DNA of 6,332 nt, from contig DQED01000129.1 in the NCBI GenBank assembly GCA_003525525.1, positions 1-6,332 on the forward strand, read 5' to 3'. Every line of letters begins with the position of its first letter. Position 1 is the first letter of the stretch. The stretch is from Desulfovibrio sp. Lineage in GTDB: Bacteria > Desulfobacterota > Desulfovibrionia > Desulfovibrionales > Desulfovibrionaceae. This document shows, in pieces, positions 4,457 to 6,332 of the stretch. The notes below the pieces were generated by a model. It did not search any database. It was not told where the DNA came from and saw nothing but the letters and a program-made list of their open reading frames with translations. Position numbers and translations under genes: made by a program.

Positions 4457-6332
4457 GGGTCACCGTGATCTCCGGGCAAAAGGGCGAAAGCAGTTGTGGG
4501 CCGCCGGCCGGGGCGAAATCTGTCACGCGTACGCCCGTGGCGCGCACCTCCACCACCCGCCGCACCCGATGGCCCTGGCCGGCGATTTCGCCGATGAACC
4601 CCAGCCGGCAAAACGCCAGGCGCTTGCAGGCCATGCGCCAGGGCAGCGCGAAAAGGTCCTGGCGCAGGTCCGCCGGGGCCACGCCGTCGAGTAGGGGGAC
4701 GAAGTGGGCGAGCGACCCCCGGTAGGCGTTTCGCAGGGCGGGAAACGGGGTGTAGAGATAGCTCCCCGGGTCGACCACGAGGTCGCGGCCGGCGTGGTGC
4801 AGCTCCACGCACAGCAGGTCGCAGTGCGCGTGGCCGGTCAGGCGGCGCGGTCCGGGTTCGGGACAGCGCACCGCGAGGTAGAATTCTTCGCCGCGCAGCA
4901 CGGAGAGGCCGAAATCCGGGAAGACTGCGGGCGTCAGCGTGGCCGGGTCCACGGCTGGGGCGGGCAAGGGAATCTCCAGGCTGCGCGAGACGAGGCCGGG
5001 GTCGGCCGCGAGCTCGCCTTGCAGACGCAGAAAATCCGCTTCGTCGTCAAGCCGGGGCAGGGCGGACTGCGGTCCGGCGGGGATGCGTTCGCCCGGACCG
5101 AGGTCGGCCAGGGCGGCCACGAGCCAGCCCTCGCAGGCGCGCCCGCCGGCATAGGCCGCAAGCGCCGGATCGGCGAACAGCCCGCCCCCGGCGTCGGCCA
5201 GGTGGCGGTGGTCCATGCCGTCCTCGCCGGGGCGCAGGGAAAAGAGCCGGCCGGAATCGTTGTCCCCGACCTGGGGCTGTCGGCCGTCGGGCTTGGCCAC
5301 GGCGGCGGTGAAACGCAGGGCGCGGCGCAGGCGCTCGAAATGCTCCGGCGCAAAGGGCGTGCGCCGTCCTGGCGAGGCCGGGAAGGGGAAAAGCGGCGCG
5401 GGTGCGGGCGCAAGCGGCGGCGGCCCGGACCAGAGCCTGCGGTCGTAATCGGCCAGGGCCTGCCGTTTTTTTTCCGGCAGGCCGGCCAGCACGGCCGTGG
5501 CGTACAGGGCCATTTCCGTGGAAAGGCGGTGGTAGGCGGTCGAGGCCTCGAAGTTGCCGCCGTCGTCATGGAATTGGAAGCGCATCTCCTCGGCCAGGGC
5601 CCGCGCGGCAAAGGCCAGCCAGGCGTCGCTTCGGGGGGAGCTGGGCAGGTACGCGGCAATGAACGCCAGTCCGGCCACGTCGGCTAGGTAATGGTTGCCC
5701 CGCGCGGTTTCGTCCCATTCCATGTTGGCGGCGATGAAAAGGCCGTGTTCGCGCGCGAGGCGGACCAGCAGGGCCTCGAAGGCGGCGTCGAAGCGGATGC
5801 CGGCGGCGGTGAAAAGGTCGTGGGCGAGCAGGATGTTGGCTGCGCGCAGTCCCGCTTCCATGGGGCAGACCCAGTTGACGCCGAAACGCGGCGGGTTGGC
5901 GGCGGCGAAATCCAGCACCTGGTTGCGGAACTCCCCGGCGTAGCGCGCTGGCGGGAGGAACCGGGCGTCGCCGGGAGCATCGGCCGCGGCGCGGGCGGCC
6001 AGCGCCAGGCGCGGCAGATGGTACATCCGGGCCAGCTCCCAGGGAACCTTGACGTCAACGCCTGGCCGCGCGCCGACGGGGATGGCCCCGCGCCAGAGCC
6101 GGGCGTCGAAGCGAAAGCCGGACTTGAAATCGAGCTGCCAGTCGATAGGCCGGTAGCCGGGATCGTCGATGCGGGCGGCCAGACGACGGCTTTCCCGGCG
6201 ATTGGGGGGGGTGACCCCGGCCGGCGGCCGGTCCTGCGGCGCGTAGACCACGCCCTCGACGCCGGCGGCCGGCGCACCGTAGGCCACCTGCACCGGGCCC
6301 GAGCCGAGCAGGTCGAAGCGGTGCTCCAGGGC
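4413..6332 (-). CDS. Heparinase II/III family protein (polysaccharide lyase-like), 5' partial
   Basis: The frame is open to the right window edge: 639 visible residues beginning ALEHRFDLLGSGPVQVAYG. HRFDLLGSG (6306-6323) is a conserved N-terminal motif of this family, so the GTG at 6293 is internal and the true start lies outside. Visible layout: alpha/alpha-toroid domain with VKVPWELARMYHL (94-106), NWVCPMEAGLRAANILL (153-169), NHYL (213-216) and DGGNFEASTAYHRL (257-270); a Pro/Ala-rich linker (304-324); GDNDSGR (356-362); and a C-terminal beta-domain with GHAHCDLL (500-507) and VDPGSYLY (520-527). By analogy with heparinase III and family 17 alginate lyases, N213/H214, Y267 and a GHAHCD histidine (H501 or H503) are the likely catalytic set, all present. 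Such proteins occur in exopolysaccharide clusters, where they act on or edit uronic-acid polymers, probably in the periplasm; a signal peptide cannot be checked here. The substrate is unknown. Downstream it overlaps the glycosyltransferase gene. Confidence 0.93.
   Translation of the reverse strand, partial: ALEHRFDLLGSGPVQVAYGAPAAGVEGVVYAPQDRPPAGVTPPNRRESRRLAARIDDPGYRPIDWQLDFKSGFRFDARLWRGAIPVGARPGVDVKVPWELARMYHLPRLALAARAAADAPGDARFLPPARYAGEFRNQVLDFAAANPPRFGVNWVCPMEAGLRAANILLAHDLFTAAGIRFDAAFEALLVRLAREHGLFIAANMEWDETARGNHYLADVAGLAFIAAYLPSSPRSDAWLAFAARALAEEMRFQFHDDGGNFEASTAYHRLSTEMALYATAVLAGLPEKKRQALADYDRRLWSGPPPLAPAPAPLFPFPASPGRRTPFAPEHFERLRRALRFTAAVAKPDGRQPQVGDNDSGRLFSLRPGEDGMDHRHLADAGGGLFADPALAAYAGGRACEGWLVAALADLGPGERIPAGPQSALPRLDDEADFLRLQGELAADPGLVSRSLEIPLPAPAVDPATLTPAVFPDFGLSVLRGEEFYLAVRCPEPGPRRLTGHAHCDLLCVELHHAGRDLVVDPGSYLYTPFPALRNAYRGSLAHFVPLLDGVAPADLRQDLFALPWRMACKRLAFCRLGFIGEIAGQGHRVRRVVEVRATGVRVTDFAPAGGPQLLSPFCPEITVTHGYGTKTTRPVCAF
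5457..5483 (-). repeat. A8 homopolymer in the loop of a perfect 9-bp inverted repeat
   Basis: On the plus strand, GGCCTGCCG (5457-5465) and CGGCAGGCC (5475-5483) are perfect inverted repeats around eight T and one C. On the coding strand this is an A8 run within codons for LPEKKRQ of the heparinase-like protein. The frame is intact on both sides. It is a candidate slippage site, or simply a coincidence of codon use. Confidence 0.7.
6204..6211 (-). repeat. C8 homopolymer near the 5' end of the heparinase-like gene
   Basis: Eight consecutive G on the plus strand (C8 on the coding strand) encode the T-P-P of VTPPNR. Conserved family sequence is in one frame on both sides (HRFDLLGSG upstream; DWQLDFKSGFRF downstream), so the run as given is in register. 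Runs of this length can slip in replication and in sequencing. Confidence 0.75.

Noticed and set aside
2843..4468. Open frame of about 540 codons on the plus strand
   Set aside because: It crosses the end of the membrane-protein gene and runs antisense to the glycosyltransferase, which has clear family motifs; composition is that of a shadow frame.
4704..5687. Open frame of about 330 codons on the plus strand
   Set aside because: It is antisense to conserved heparinase II/III motifs and has Gly/Arg/Val-rich composition without domain features.

Overview
The window is a GC-rich bacterial chromosome or plasmid segment. Its composition and the style of its first gene remind me of Desulfovibrio-like sulfate reducers, but I cannot place the organism firmly from four genes. 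It holds four protein genes, two of them running off the window edges, and no rRNA, tRNA, CRISPR array or recognisable insertion sequence.

Left part (1-1441, plus strand): the 3' portion of a gene for a helix-turn-helix protein. Its reading frame is open from the left edge to the stop at 1415-1417. The winged-HTH-like domain lies between two low-complexity linkers. At DNA level both linkers share a strong 4-base lattice with a favoured 12-base step: 43 of 45 GCC trinucleotides counted by hand between 97 and 871 (excluding the HTH-coding stretch) fall in the same position class modulo 4. An AT-rich patch with an inverted repeat follows the second tract. A hairpin with a T-run closes the gene, and the stop codon sits in its loop.

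Middle (1512-3287, plus strand): a 591-residue membrane protein with about 11-13 predicted membrane segments and a soluble C-terminal domain of about 140 residues. I do not recognise the family.

Right part (3260-6332, minus strand): two overlapping genes read leftward, first a heparinase II/III family polysaccharide lyase-like protein (5' end outside the window), then a GT4-type glycosyltransferase. This pairing is typical of bacterial exopolysaccharide or surface-polysaccharide clusters. The glycosyltransferase and membrane-protein genes converge and share their last 28 bases, leaving no space for a terminator.

Functionally, the right half looks like the edge of a polysaccharide biosynthesis locus: the glycosyltransferase would add a sugar to a carrier-linked glycan, and the heparinase-like protein would cleave or edit a uronic-acid-containing polymer. 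The membrane protein may belong to the same process, but only its position suggests this. The HTH gene looks like a separate module. The most unusual signal is its tetranucleotide-lattice tracts.
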